From positions 1-9,307 of the forward strand of contig JAWXUA010000120.1 of assembly GCA_044433065.1 (NCBI GenBank): a DNA stretch of 9,307 nt, written 5' to 3'. Of the stretch, positions 1 to 6,297 are shown one piece after another; positions within the stretch are counted from its first letter, which is position 1, and every line of letters begins with the position of its first letter. The translations under genes were made by a program, and so were the position numbers. The notes under the pieces are model-generated. The model searched no databases. It worked only from the letters and a program-made list of their open reading frames with translations, and was not told the DNA's origin. The DNA comes from Nitratidesulfovibrio sp044433065 (GTDB lineage Bacteria > Desulfobacterota > Desulfovibrionia > Desulfovibrionales > Desulfovibrionaceae).

Positions 1-42
1 TGGGGGAAGGGGAACCCTTTTCAAAGGGTTCCCCTTCCCCCA
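1..42 (-). terminator. Long perfect hairpin after the ClC gene
   Basis: Positions 1-20 and 23-42 are perfect reverse complements with only TC between them, so a 20-bp stem can form (in practice ~18 bp with a 6-nt loop). It begins 7 nt past the ClC stop codon, the usual distance for a 3' end hairpin on the minus strand. One arm is almost pure purine (G5-A2-G4-A2). The window starts inside or at the edge of the repeat, so a following T tract cannot be seen. A sister element closes the other end of the window. Confidence 0.7.
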
Positions 43-49
43 GTTAAAA

Positions 50-1861
50 TTACTCCGCCACTCCCTTTAAATGACCACGGTAGGCTTTGAAGACATCGGC
101 ACGGTTGAGCTCACCGAGGACTTTGTTCTGGTCATTGACGTCGACGACGGGCAGATGGTTGGCGTCGCCTTCGACGAAATAGAGGAGTGCTGTGTAGAGA
201 TCATCGCTTTCGAGCAGACGGGTGATGGGCTTCATGAGATCGCGGACGATGACGAGATCGAAGAGGGCATCTTCGTAGAGGAGCGAACGCACATCACTTA
301 CGGCAAGGAGACCTGTGAGTTGCCCTTGGGCGTTGCGCACAGGAAAGGTTGAGATACTGGTGCCTGCGATGACGTTGGTGAGGCCTTTGAGGGTGGTGCC
401 TTCTTCGAGAACAGGGACGATGCCGCGGTGGTAGCAGTCACGCACGGTCATTTTTTCGAGAAGGTTGACGGTGACATCACTGGCGTGAGCTGGGGATTCG
501 AACTTGTTTTCGACTTGGTTTTCGTAGAGGGAGACTTTGCGGTTGAGGAGGACGCAGATGGCTGAGCTGAGCATGAGAGGGGTAAGAAGCCCGTAACCTT
601 GGGTCAGCTCACATACCATGATGATGGGACCGATGGGCGCGTGGGCGATGCTAGCGAAGAAGGCTGCCATGCCGACGAGAACGTAGGAACCTGGTTCGTG
701 GACGAGGTCTGGGTAGAGGCTTTGGGCTGTGAAACCAACGACGCCACCAGTCATGCCACCTACGAAGAGGGCTGGGGCAAACATGCCACCACTCATGCCT
801 GAGCCGAGAGTCATGGCTGTGGAAAGGGTCTTGCCTATGGCGATGGTCAGCATGGTCACGATGGAGAGCTCACCGAGAATAGCGTCCTCGAGCCAGCCGT
901 AGCCGTCGGAGAGAATGGGCGTGTAGATGATGCTGAAGAGACCGACGAGCAGACCACCGAGAGCTGTGGTCCACATGGGCCCGATGCGCTCGGAGATTTT
1001 GAGGAAGACGCCGTACTTCATGAGCCGGAAGGTGGAGACGTAGATGCGCCCCATGACGGCACAGGTGAGAGCCAGCACGAGATAGACGGGAAGTTCAAGG
1101 AAATTGCTAAAATTGAAGCTTGGGATGCCAAACATGGGATCCGTGCCAAAGACGAGGGCGAAGATGGAGTAGGCCACGACTGAGGAGAGGACCGCAGGGA
1201 GCATGGCTTCGGCTTCAAAGTCTTCGCGGTAGGCCACTTCGATGGCTGTGAGCGCACCACCTAAGGGCGCGCGGAAGACAGCACCAAGGCCACCTGCCGC
1301 ACCAGCAAGCATGAGTAAGCGGCGTTCTTTGGTGGTAAGCTTCAGCTTGTGGGCGAGGAAGGAGCCAATGCCAGCACCGATTTGGGAAATAGGACCTTCG
1401 CGACCAGCACTGCCACCAGAGCCGATAGTCAAAATGGACATAAGTCCTTTGATAAGCGGAGCTTTTATGGCAATGGAACCTTTGCCACGGTGGAAAGCTT
1501 TGATCATGGCATCGGTGCCATCGGTGACGCCAAGAAAGGAGTTGGGCAAGAAGCGCTGGACCAAAAAGCCCGTTAAGAGCCCTGTGGCTGTGGTGGCAAG
1601 AACGATGACCCATGGACGGTAGACATCGCCATGACCTTCCATGAGATGGCCGAGACCTTCACCTGCTGGTGTCGGTGGGTTCATGCCAGACCAGATGCCA
1701 AGGATATAGTGCTTGGCAAATTCGATGCCGAGGAAGAAAAGGATAGCTCCGATGCCTGAGGCAATGCCCACCAGAACACCCAAGACCGCGAGGCGCACGT
1801 AGGCCACAGTGGCATACAGACGCTTGAAGCGATCCCATGGAGCACGGAGTACGCGCAACAT
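50..1861 (-). CDS. ClC-family anion channel/antiporter with C-terminal CBS pair
   Basis: Polytopic inner-membrane protein of 603 residues that moves chloride or a similar anion. The family signature GREGP is intact at residues 153-157, so E155 is the likely external gating glutamate. GGMFAP at 358-363 matches the GxFxP selectivity loop, and Y446 in SLYENQ sits where the central tyrosine is expected. Two CBS domains follow at about 468-527 and 540-596, probably a nucleotide-sensing module. The first selectivity loop is not the usual GSGIP: the region around 110-118 reads LGVTDGTDA. The internal proton glutamate seen in E. coli ClC appears to be V209 in AIEVAY. Transport mode, channel or H+ exchange, is therefore open. 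GREGP argues against the fluoride-type CLC-F branch. The start lies 6 bp after the ribF stop, so co-transcription is likely. The RBS is weak (AGG 5 nt upstream). Confidence 0.93.
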   Translation of the reverse strand: MLRVLRAPWDRFKRLYATVAYVRLAVLGVLVGIASGIGAILFFLGIEFAKHYILGIWSGMNPPTPAGEGLGHLMEGHGDVYRPWVIVLATTATGLLTGFLVQRFLPNSFLGVTDGTDAMIKAFHRGKGSIAIKAPLIKGLMSILTIGSGGSAGREGPISQIGAGIGSFLAHKLKLTTKERRLLMLAGAAGGLGAVFRAPLGGALTAIEVAYREDFEAEAMLPAVLSSVVAYSIFALVFGTDPMFGIPSFNFSNFLELPVYLVLALTCAVMGRIYVSTFRLMKYGVFLKISERIGPMWTTALGGLLVGLFSIIYTPILSDGYGWLEDAILGELSIVTMLTIAIGKTLSTAMTLGSGMSGGMFAPALFVGGMTGGVVGFTAQSLYPDLVHEPGSYVLVGMAAFFASIAHAPIGPIIMVCELTQGYGLLTPLMLSSAICVLLNRKVSLYENQVENKFESPAHASDVTVNLLEKMTVRDCYHRGIVPVLEEGTTLKGLTNVIAGTSISTFPVRNAQGQLTGLLAVSDVRSLLYEDALFDLVIVRDLMKPITRLLESDDLYTALLYFVEGDANHLPVVDVNDQNKVLGELNRADVFKAYRGHLKGVAE

Positions 1862-1867
1862 GGTGGC

Positions 1868-2812
1868 CTAGCCTTGGGTTTCCGGAAGGGCTAGGAGTTC
1901 GCGCGCAAGGGCCACATCTTGGGTGATTTGGCTTACCAATTCGTCGATGCCATTGAAACGCTTTTCCATGCGTAGACGCTGGACAAAGGCCACATTGATG
2001 GGATCACCATAAATATCTTCATCGAAATCAAGGATATGCGTTTCGATGGACAGGTGTTCGTTGTTGAAGGTAGGATTGTGGCCAATGTTGGTCACGCCTA
2101 ATTTGCGCTGGCCATGGATGGTCACCCATGTGGCATAGACGCCAACGCTTGGTAATTGTTCATCATTTTGCTCAATGTTGGCTGTGGCAAAGCCAAGCAT
2201 TTTACTGCCGCGCCCCATACCGCGCACAACAATGCCACTCACATCGTGAAAACGCTCGAGCAAAGGCTTAACGCCCCACACATCCCCAGCACGTAAGACA
2301 TCGCGCACGCGGCTTGAGCTGACTACTGCATCATTAACAATGACGGGTTCATGACGCTCAAGACCAAAACCATAGCGTTCACCAAGAGCACGCAACATGT
2401 CTGCATTGCCAACGCGGCCTTTGCCAAGGCTAAAATCATAGCCAATGACAAGCTCGCGCACATTAAGACCGTCCACAAGGAAGGTGTGCACAAAGCTTTC
2501 TGGCGATAGGGCCGCAAGCTCATGGGTGAAGTCGAGTTCCACCACAGCATCAAGACCAGTTTCGGCCAGCAAGTCGAGCTTGTGGGCGTAGTCTGTGATG
2601 AGCGGTGGTGCTTCCATGCCCATAAAAAGGCGTAATGGGTGTGGCTTGAAGGTGATGGCCACAGCATGGAGGCCGAGGGCTCGAGCTTTGTCCACAGTAC
2701 GGCCAATGAGTCGACGATGACCTGCATGGACGCCATCAAAGTTTCCGATGGTGACGCAAGTGCCTTGGCTGAGGTCAAGGGATATATCTTGAGTGTGTGC
2801 GATGATTTCCAT
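1868..2812 (-). CDS. ribF: Bifunctional riboflavin kinase / FAD synthetase
   Basis: Cytosolic enzyme making FMN from riboflavin and then FAD from FMN, both using ATP. With the chosen start the protein is 314 residues, the normal length. The N-terminal nucleotidyltransferase domain shows IGNFDGVHAGH at residues 22-32 and the SSSRVRDVL motif at 165-173. The kinase domain shows GRGSKMLGFATAN at about 200-212, GVYATW at 224-229, NIGHNPTF at 242-249 and the catalytic-glutamate stretch IETHILDF at 256-263. The usual PTAN is ATAN here; the Thr and Asn are kept. A longer reading frame from a GTG at 2860 would start with codons made of the C8A9 homopolymer, so the ATG at 2812 is preferred, although it has only a poor Shine-Dalgarno. 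It leads a two-gene unit with the ClC gene. Confidence 0.95.
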   Translation of the reverse strand: MEIIAHTQDISLDLSQGTCVTIGNFDGVHAGHRRLIGRTVDKARALGLHAVAITFKPHPLRLFMGMEAPPLITDYAHKLDLLAETGLDAVVELDFTHELAALSPESFVHTFLVDGLNVRELVIGYDFSLGKGRVGNADMLRALGERYGFGLERHEPVIVNDAVVSSSRVRDVLRAGDVWGVKPLLERFHDVSGIVVRGMGRGSKMLGFATANIEQNDEQLPSVGVYATWVTIHGQRKLGVTNIGHNPTFNNEHLSIETHILDFDEDIYGDPINVAFVQRLRMEKRFNGIDELVSQITQDVALARELLALPETQG

Positions 2813-2834
2813 ATAGGTTCTGCAAATGGTCCGT

Positions 2835-2863
2835 AAAATATTTTTTTTTGGGGGGGGCACAAA
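2835..2863 (-). promoter_or_regulatory. Homopolymer C8A9 tract, possible ribF promoter spacer
   Basis: On the minus strand eight C and nine A (2841-2857) lie directly before TATTTT (2835-2840), a fair -10 element, about 23 nt upstream of the ribF ATG. The 17-nt tract would be exactly a promoter spacer, but the hexamer before it, TTTGTG, is a poor -35. Such mixed homopolymer runs change length easily. The promoter assignment is inference; the tract itself is seen directly. Confidence 0.35.
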
Positions 2864-2887
2864 TAAAAGCTTATGTGCACAGCCTTG

Positions 2888-3106
2888 CTACATGAATATG
2901 GCTAAGGCTTCAAGGTAAAGGGTGGTGCTTCGGCCAAAAGAACTTTCTTCTACGTTCTGAGATATAGCACTTGCCCATTTTTTCACAATATTCGGGTAAA
3001 CTGCAAAAATAGAGGCGTAAAGGAACAGGAAAGCGCTTATGGCTTCAAAAACAACCATTATATAATGATAGGAAAAGGACAATAGGCTTTTTTCACAAAT
3101 CACCAT
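2888..3106 (-). CDS. Possible small single-TM membrane protein (72 aa)
   Basis: Not recognised. The frame opens with an ATG whose A is the last base of the preceding regulator's stop codon (TGATG on the minus strand), a common layout for translational coupling. The product would be 72 residues with one hydrophobic segment at about 16-37 (IMVVFEAISAFLFLYASIFA), then a short charged and polar tail ending LEALAIFM. No Shine-Dalgarno is visible within normal distance of the ATG; GGAG lies about 17 nt away. Base composition is more AT-rich than the genes around it. It may be a genuine small protein expressed only through coupling, or a chance frame in the ~290-bp stretch between the regulator and ribF, which otherwise holds only the homopolymer tract. 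Confidence 0.3.
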   Translation of the reverse strand: MVICEKSLLSFSYHYIMVVFEAISAFLFLYASIFAVYPNIVKKWASAISQNVEESSFGRSTTLYLEALAIFM

Positions 3107-4113
3107 CAAATGCGTAAGCCGTACTCCACAAACTTATACCGCAACGTACGGGCACTGACTCCAAGAAGCCGCGCCGCCTCACTTTTATTGCCCTGACTTC
3201 GGAGCATGGCACGCTTGATCACTCGGATTTCTGCTTCGCGCCGAGCCTTGTCCAAGCTTAAATCATCTGTATTATCGATGCTTTGCATGCCACCTTTAGC
3301 CGATGAAGTAAAGCCCATGGTGATTTCCATGGGTAAATCTTTTACTTCAATATGCCTATCGGGTGCGAGCAGGGCTAGGCGTTCCACAAGATTTTTTAGC
3401 TCGCGAACGTTGCCCGGCCACATGTAGTCCAGCAAGGCTTGCTCAGCTTGAGGCGCAAGGCTAAGGCCATGACGATCATATTTATCGCCATAAACGGCAA
3501 GAAAATGCCGGCTTAGAGGAATGATTTCCTCTGGACGACTACGTAAAGGTGGTAAGCGTAAGGGGATAACATTGAGGCGATAGAATAAGTCTGCACGGAA
3601 AGTTCCTTGCTGCACCATGTCGTAAACGCTGCGGCTTGAGGAAGCAATAAGCCGTGCGTTAAAGGGTAATTCACGCTGGCCACCTATGCGATGGAAATGC
3701 TTTTCTGTGAAAACACGTAGGAAATCCGCTTGTTTAGCCAAGGGCATTTCAGCGATTTCACCCAGAAATAAGGTGCCGTCCGCAGCTTTTTCAAGGCAAC
3801 CTAAACGGCTGCCAAGAGATCCAGCAAAGGCGCCTTGTTCATTACCAAAAAATGTTTCAGCAAAAGCCCCACCATCTGAAGCACCATCATGAGCTCCACA
3901 GCTTACAGACATAAAAGGCTTTGCCACACGCGGTCCCAAATCATGGATAAAACGCGCGAAGAGTTCTTTACCTGTACCAGTCTCGCCAAAAAGCAAAATA
4001 GGCGCATCAGATGAGGCAATTTGTACTGCAATTTTACGTAGTTGCCTCATTTCACCTGAAAGAAGTAAAAAGTCCACTCCATTGCGTAAGGTCTCGTAGC
4101 TTTGGTCTTGCAT
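3106..4113 (-). CDS. Degenerate sigma54-type AAA+ regulator without receiver domain
   Basis: 335 residues from the ATG at 4113 (AGGA 11 nt upstream; an upstream in-frame TTG at 4122 sits too close to that AGGA). The layout is a short N-terminus, an AAA+ domain and a Fis-type HTH, as in PspF-like activators without a sensory domain. Walker A GETGTGKE (43-50), arginine-finger region FRADLFYRLN (R173, R179) and WPGNVREL (232-239) are intact. The HTH is at about 308-332 (NKSEAARLLGVSARTLRYK). Three catalytic or contact sites differ from the family. GAFTGA is GAFAGS (94-99). Walker B reads LFLGEI, with Gly118 for the metal-binding Asp. Sensor I reads IASSSR, where ATN is usual. The codon for Gly118 is GGT, one base from GAT. 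It may bind DNA but activate sigma54 poorly or not at all. Targets are unknown; the repeats in its own leader suggest self-control. Confidence 0.88.
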   Translation of the reverse strand: MQDQSYETLRNGVDFLLLSGEMRQLRKIAVQIASSDAPILLFGETGTGKELFARFIHDLGPRVAKPFMSVSCGAHDGASDGGAFAETFFGNEQGAFAGSLGSRLGCLEKAADGTLFLGEIAEMPLAKQADFLRVFTEKHFHRIGGQRELPFNARLIASSSRSVYDMVQQGTFRADLFYRLNVIPLRLPPLRSRPEEIIPLSRHFLAVYGDKYDRHGLSLAPQAEQALLDYMWPGNVRELKNLVERLALLAPDRHIEVKDLPMEITMGFTSSAKGGMQSIDNTDDLSLDKARREAEIRVIKRAMLRSQGNKSEAARLLGVSARTLRYKFVEYGLRI

Positions 4114-4133
4114 AGCGTTCAATTCCTATGTAT

Positions 4134-4170
4134 GCGGAAAATATTTGCCGTTTTGCGGAAAAGTTTTGCC
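4134..4170. promoter_or_regulatory. Tandem operator-like sites GCGGAAAA-N2-TTTGCC
   Basis: Two copies of the 16-bp element GCGGAAAA-N2-TTTGCC occupy 4134-4149 and 4155-4170. Their starts are 21 bp apart, two helical turns. The first copy is also an imperfect palindrome (CGG-A-AAATATTT-G-CCG, 4135-4150). A third TGCGGAAAA occurs at 4223-4231, just upstream of the -35, followed by a diverged second half. The sites therefore bracket the regulator's promoter, with two downstream of the start and one upstream. Binding by the adjacent Fis-type HTH protein is inferred. Confidence 0.55.
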
Positions 4171-4182
4171 AATTGTGCCGCG

Positions 4183-4211
4183 CTAATAATCTAAAAAAAA
4201 TTAGTTGTCAA
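4183..4211 (-). promoter_or_regulatory. Sigma70-type promoter of the AAA+ regulator
   Basis: On the minus strand a perfect TTGACA (4206-4211) is followed by a 17-nt spacer containing a T8 run and then TATTAG (4183-4188), matching 4 of 6 bases of the -10 consensus. Transcription would begin near 4176, giving a leader of about 60 nt before the ATG at 4113. The repeat elements at 4134-4170 lie inside that leader. Confidence 0.6.
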
Positions 4212-4222
4212 GCACTGCACAT

Positions 4223-4231
4223 TGCGGAAAA
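4223..4231. repeat. Third TGCGGAAAA copy upstream of the regulator promoter
   Basis: Identical 9-mer to those at 4133-4141 and 4154-4162, 12 bp upstream of the TTGACA box of the minus-strand promoter. Its second half (AACTTTGTT) only partly matches TTTGCC, so it may be a weaker or half site. Its placement is suited to looping with the downstream pair. Confidence 0.5.
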
Positions 4232-4268
4232 AACTTTGTTACAAACGTCACAAGGTCACTGAGACCAC

Positions 4269-4342
4269 GAAAGCTGTCACCACAACGGCTGTTTATGACT
4301 CAAGGGAACGTTAGTAACCAGTCGTGAACGCTGACAGCTTTC
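4269..4342. repeat. 11-bp perfect inverted repeat with 52-nt centre
   Basis: GAAAGCTGTCA (4269-4279) and TGACAGCTTTC (4332-4342) are exact reverse complements. The 52-nt interval carries a smaller nested pair, GACT and AGTC. There is no T run after either arm, so it is not an ordinary terminator. It could be a paired protein-binding site or the base of a structured RNA. The rest of the 4114-4632 intergenic region holds no convincing gene. Confidence 0.4.
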
Positions 4343-4457
4343 AATATCGAAGTGAGCGATGCTGCTAAAGATGTGAAAAGTGCCAAGCTTCATAGGTAAA
4401 AAAAACCTTGCAAAGCCAAAACACTTTTGCTTGTGCAGACAAAGTGACACCATGTTC

Positions 4458-4546
4458 TTTTCAAAAAATGATTGGACTATTATAGCCATAGCCACCAAAG
4501 AGCTCATGCAACAAAAGTATTTTCTCTTTAGGCTATGTATTATAGT
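4458..4546 (+). promoter_or_regulatory. Candidate promoters for the permease operon
   Basis: Two identical TATTATAG octamers occur at 4478-4485 and 4538-4545, exactly 60 bp apart. The first gives TTTTCA-N17-TATAGC (4458-4463 and 4481-4486), 4 of 6 at both boxes. The second gives TATAGT (4541-4546, 5 of 6) with a poor -35, and is followed by the palindrome CATCATGATG (4556-4565), which could be an operator. Either would serve the genes starting at 4633. Neither is decisive. Confidence 0.3.
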
Positions 4547-4632
4547 TTATGCAGTCATCATGATGCATTGAATGTGGTACAGTGTTGGTTGTTCCCCATT
4601 TGTGTTTACTTTTTCAAAGAGGACAATAACGC

Positions 4633-5637
4633 ATGAAAACCTACTCCGCGACAAGGCTTCTCTGCCTACTCTCTTGTCTGGGCCTACTGGGTTTCTTGTT
4701 CATGGCACAGCCTGCTTGGGCTACTGACTTGACTCACGCAGCTGATGCTGCTGCTAATTCCGTACAAGAAGCCGCAGCCGCTTTGCCTGGCGACAATCAC
4801 CCTTGGTGGTTCTGGCCACTCATCTTGCTTTTCTTCTGTTTCATTCTTGGCATTATCGCCGTTCTCGCTGGTGTTGGTGGTGGCGTACTGTTCGTACCAC
4901 TGGTCAGCGGCTTCTTCCCATTCCACCTCGACTTCGTTCGTGGTGCTGGCCTCTTGGTCGCTCTTGCTGGTGCTCTCGCCGCAGGTCCTGGCCTCCTTCG
5001 CATGAACTTTGCTAGCCTCCGCCTTGCATTGCCTGTTGCGCTTATCGCATCTAGCTGTGCTATCGTTGGCGCTATGCTTGGCCTTGCATTGCCAGCTGAC
5101 CTCGTTCAGCTCTTGCTCGGCGCAACCATCCTGTTCATTGCAGGCCTCTTGCTCCTCTCCAAAAACTCCGTACACCCTGTTGTTACCAAGCAAGACGCTC
5201 TTAGCGTAGCTTTTGGTATGCACGGTGCTTTCGTTGACCCATCCTCTGGCGAAACCATTAACTGGAAGACACACCGCACCTTTGCTGGTCTCTTGCTCTT
5301 CATCGTTATCGGTATCATGGCTGGTATGTTCGGCCTTGGCGCTGGTTGGGCTAACGTTCCTGTATTGAACTTGCTCATGGGTGCTCCTTTGAAGGTTGCA
5401 GTTGGTACTTCTAAGTTCCTTCTCTCCATCACCGACACCTCTGCTGCTTGGGTTTACTTGAACCAAGGTTGTGTAATCCCTCTCATGGCTATCCCTTCCA
5501 TCGTTGGTTTGATGATGGGCTCCATGGTTGGCGTACGCCTTCTTGCAGTAGCAAAGCCTAAGTTCATCCGTTACATGGTTATTGCTGTTCTCATCTTTGC
5601 TGGCGGCAAGGCACTTCTCAAAGGCCTCGGAATTTAA
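4633..5637 (+). CDS. TauE/SafE-family membrane permease
   Basis: Inner-membrane transporter of the TauE/SafE (sulfite exporter/anion permease) family, 334 residues. The N-terminus is a signal peptide with a hydrophobic core at 9-24 and a likely cleavage after AWA (30). About eight membrane segments follow from residue 60 onward. The two family repeats are visible: GIIAVLAGVGGGVLFVPLV at 73-91 and GIMAGMFGLGAGWANVPVL at 227-245. The second is followed by KVAVGTSKF. A polar loop at 177-216 links the halves. The start is supported by AAAGAGGA (4616-4623), 9 nt before the ATG. Codon use (many GGT, GCT, GTT, CTC, AAC) is more biased than in flanking genes, suggesting strong expression. The substrate cannot be read from sequence; sulfite, sulfate or an organosulfonate fits a sulfur-respiring host. 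Confidence 0.88.
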   Translation: MKTYSATRLLCLLSCLGLLGFLFMAQPAWATDLTHAADAAANSVQEAAAALPGDNHPWWFWPLILLFFCFILGIIAVLAGVGGGVLFVPLVSGFFPFHLDFVRGAGLLVALAGALAAGPGLLRMNFASLRLALPVALIASSCAIVGAMLGLALPADLVQLLLGATILFIAGLLLLSKNSVHPVVTKQDALSVAFGMHGAFVDPSSGETINWKTHRTFAGLLLFIVIGIMAGMFGLGAGWANVPVLNLLMGAPLKVAVGTSKFLLSITDTSAAWVYLNQGCVIPLMAIPSIVGLMMGSMVGVRLLAVAKPKFIRYMVIAVLIFAGGKALLKGLGI

Positions 5638-5649
5638 GGAGATACCATT

Positions 5650-6072
5650 ATGTCACAAGATTACTCCACCAAAGCTTCTCCGGAGCAAATGCGCTACGCA
5701 AACATGCTCTTCTACGGTTGCTGGTCTTCCCTTGCCCTTATGGTTTTCACCTACCTGCTCTACGTATTGGGCATTGTTGAACCACACATCCCTCTGGACA
5801 AAATCCCTGAATTGTGGACCTTGCCAGTAGGTGAGTACCTCAAGCAAGGCAACGTACCAACTGGTTGGGGCTGGGCTAACTTGGTTGCTCAAGGCGACTT
5901 CATGAACTTCATCGGTATCGCACTTTTGGCTGGTATGACCATCCTGTGCTATATTCCGCTCTTGCCTGCTTTCTTGTCTGCCAAGAAGACGGTTATGTTC
6001 TGGATCGCTCTTGCTGAAATCATCGTCTTGCTCGTTGCTGCTTCTGGCATCTTCGGTGCTGGCGCTCACTAA
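5650..6072 (+). CDS. Small three-TM membrane protein partnered with the permease
   Basis: 140 residues with hydrophobic segments at about 20-43, 87-108 and 114-137. A polar, aromatic-rich section at 44-86 (WTLPVGEYLKQ, VPTGWGWANLV) lies between the first two segments. I do not recognise it with certainty. The layout loosely resembles the DUF1634-type small proteins found beside TauE/SafE permeases, but this is inference. It begins 12 nt after the permease stop with a strong AAGGAG (5636-5641) that overlaps that stop codon. It shares the permease's biased codon use and is closed by a strong terminator. Together these suggest a two-gene transport unit made in quantity, with this protein as an accessory subunit or assembly partner. 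Confidence 0.8.
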   Translation: MSQDYSTKASPEQMRYANMLFYGCWSSLALMVFTYLLYVLGIVEPHIPLDKIPELWTLPVGEYLKQGNVPTGWGWANLVAQGDFMNFIGIALLAGMTILCYIPLLPAFLSAKKTVMFWIALAEIIVLLVAASGIFGAGAH

Positions 6073-6101
6073 GCCTCACAGCCTATATTCGCTTCCATTG
6101 A

Positions 6102-6133
6102 GGGCCTCTGGAATATCCGGAGGCCCTTTTTTT
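6102..6133 (+). terminator. Rho-independent terminator of the permease operon
   Basis: GGGCCTCTGGA (6102-6112) pairs with TCCGGAGGCCC (6116-6126) as 11 bp including one G-U pair, with an ATA loop. T7 follows (6127-6133) and then a second T9 run at 6137-6145. It lies 30 nt after the stop at 6072. This is the clearest terminator in the window and separates the permease unit from the signalling operon. Confidence 0.92.
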
Positions 6134-6191
6134 ATCTTTTTTTTTAGAAAAAGCTGCCATGTATCATTATATACTTGGTGTAATATCCCCT

Positions 6192-6220
6192 TTGACATAG
6201 AAACAAAGCAAGAGTATGAA
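6192..6220 (+). promoter_or_regulatory. Sigma70-type promoter of the histidine kinase operon
   Basis: A perfect TTGACA (6192-6197), a 17-nt spacer and TATGAA (6215-6220, 4 of 6 to TATAAT). Transcription would start near 6227, about 70 nt before the preferred kinase ATG at 6298. Confidence 0.6.
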
Positions 6221-6297
6221 GCCCCTGCTGGCAGAAAAGGAAGGGGCCACTCTCCTCTACCATGCTGACTTTCTCTCTATACGGCTACGGAGCGCGT

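Noticed and set aside
71..1622. Plus-strand frames opposite the ClC gene
   Set aside because: All are shadows; the minus strand carries GREGP, GxFxP and CBS signatures without interruption.
2813..2860. Longer ribF start at a GTG (adds 16 residues)
   Set aside because: The extension would be translated from the C8A9 homopolymer (PPPKK) and is not part of the family fold; the ATG at 2812 gives normal length.
4277..4571. Short frames on both strands in the divergent intergenic region (76 aa minus, 63 aa plus)
   Set aside because: No RBS, non-standard or poor starts, mutual overlap and AT-rich composition; control elements explain the region better.
4574..4588. Possible sigma54 promoter (TGGTAC...TTGGT) before the permease
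   Set aside because: The -24 GG is present but the -12 GC is not, and the -24 box itself deviates (TGGTAC for TGGCAC).
4684..5466. 260-aa minus-strand frame opposite the permease
   Set aside because: It is the complement of a strongly codon-biased gene, polar and low in recognisable motifs; the plus strand has clear family motifs and RBS.
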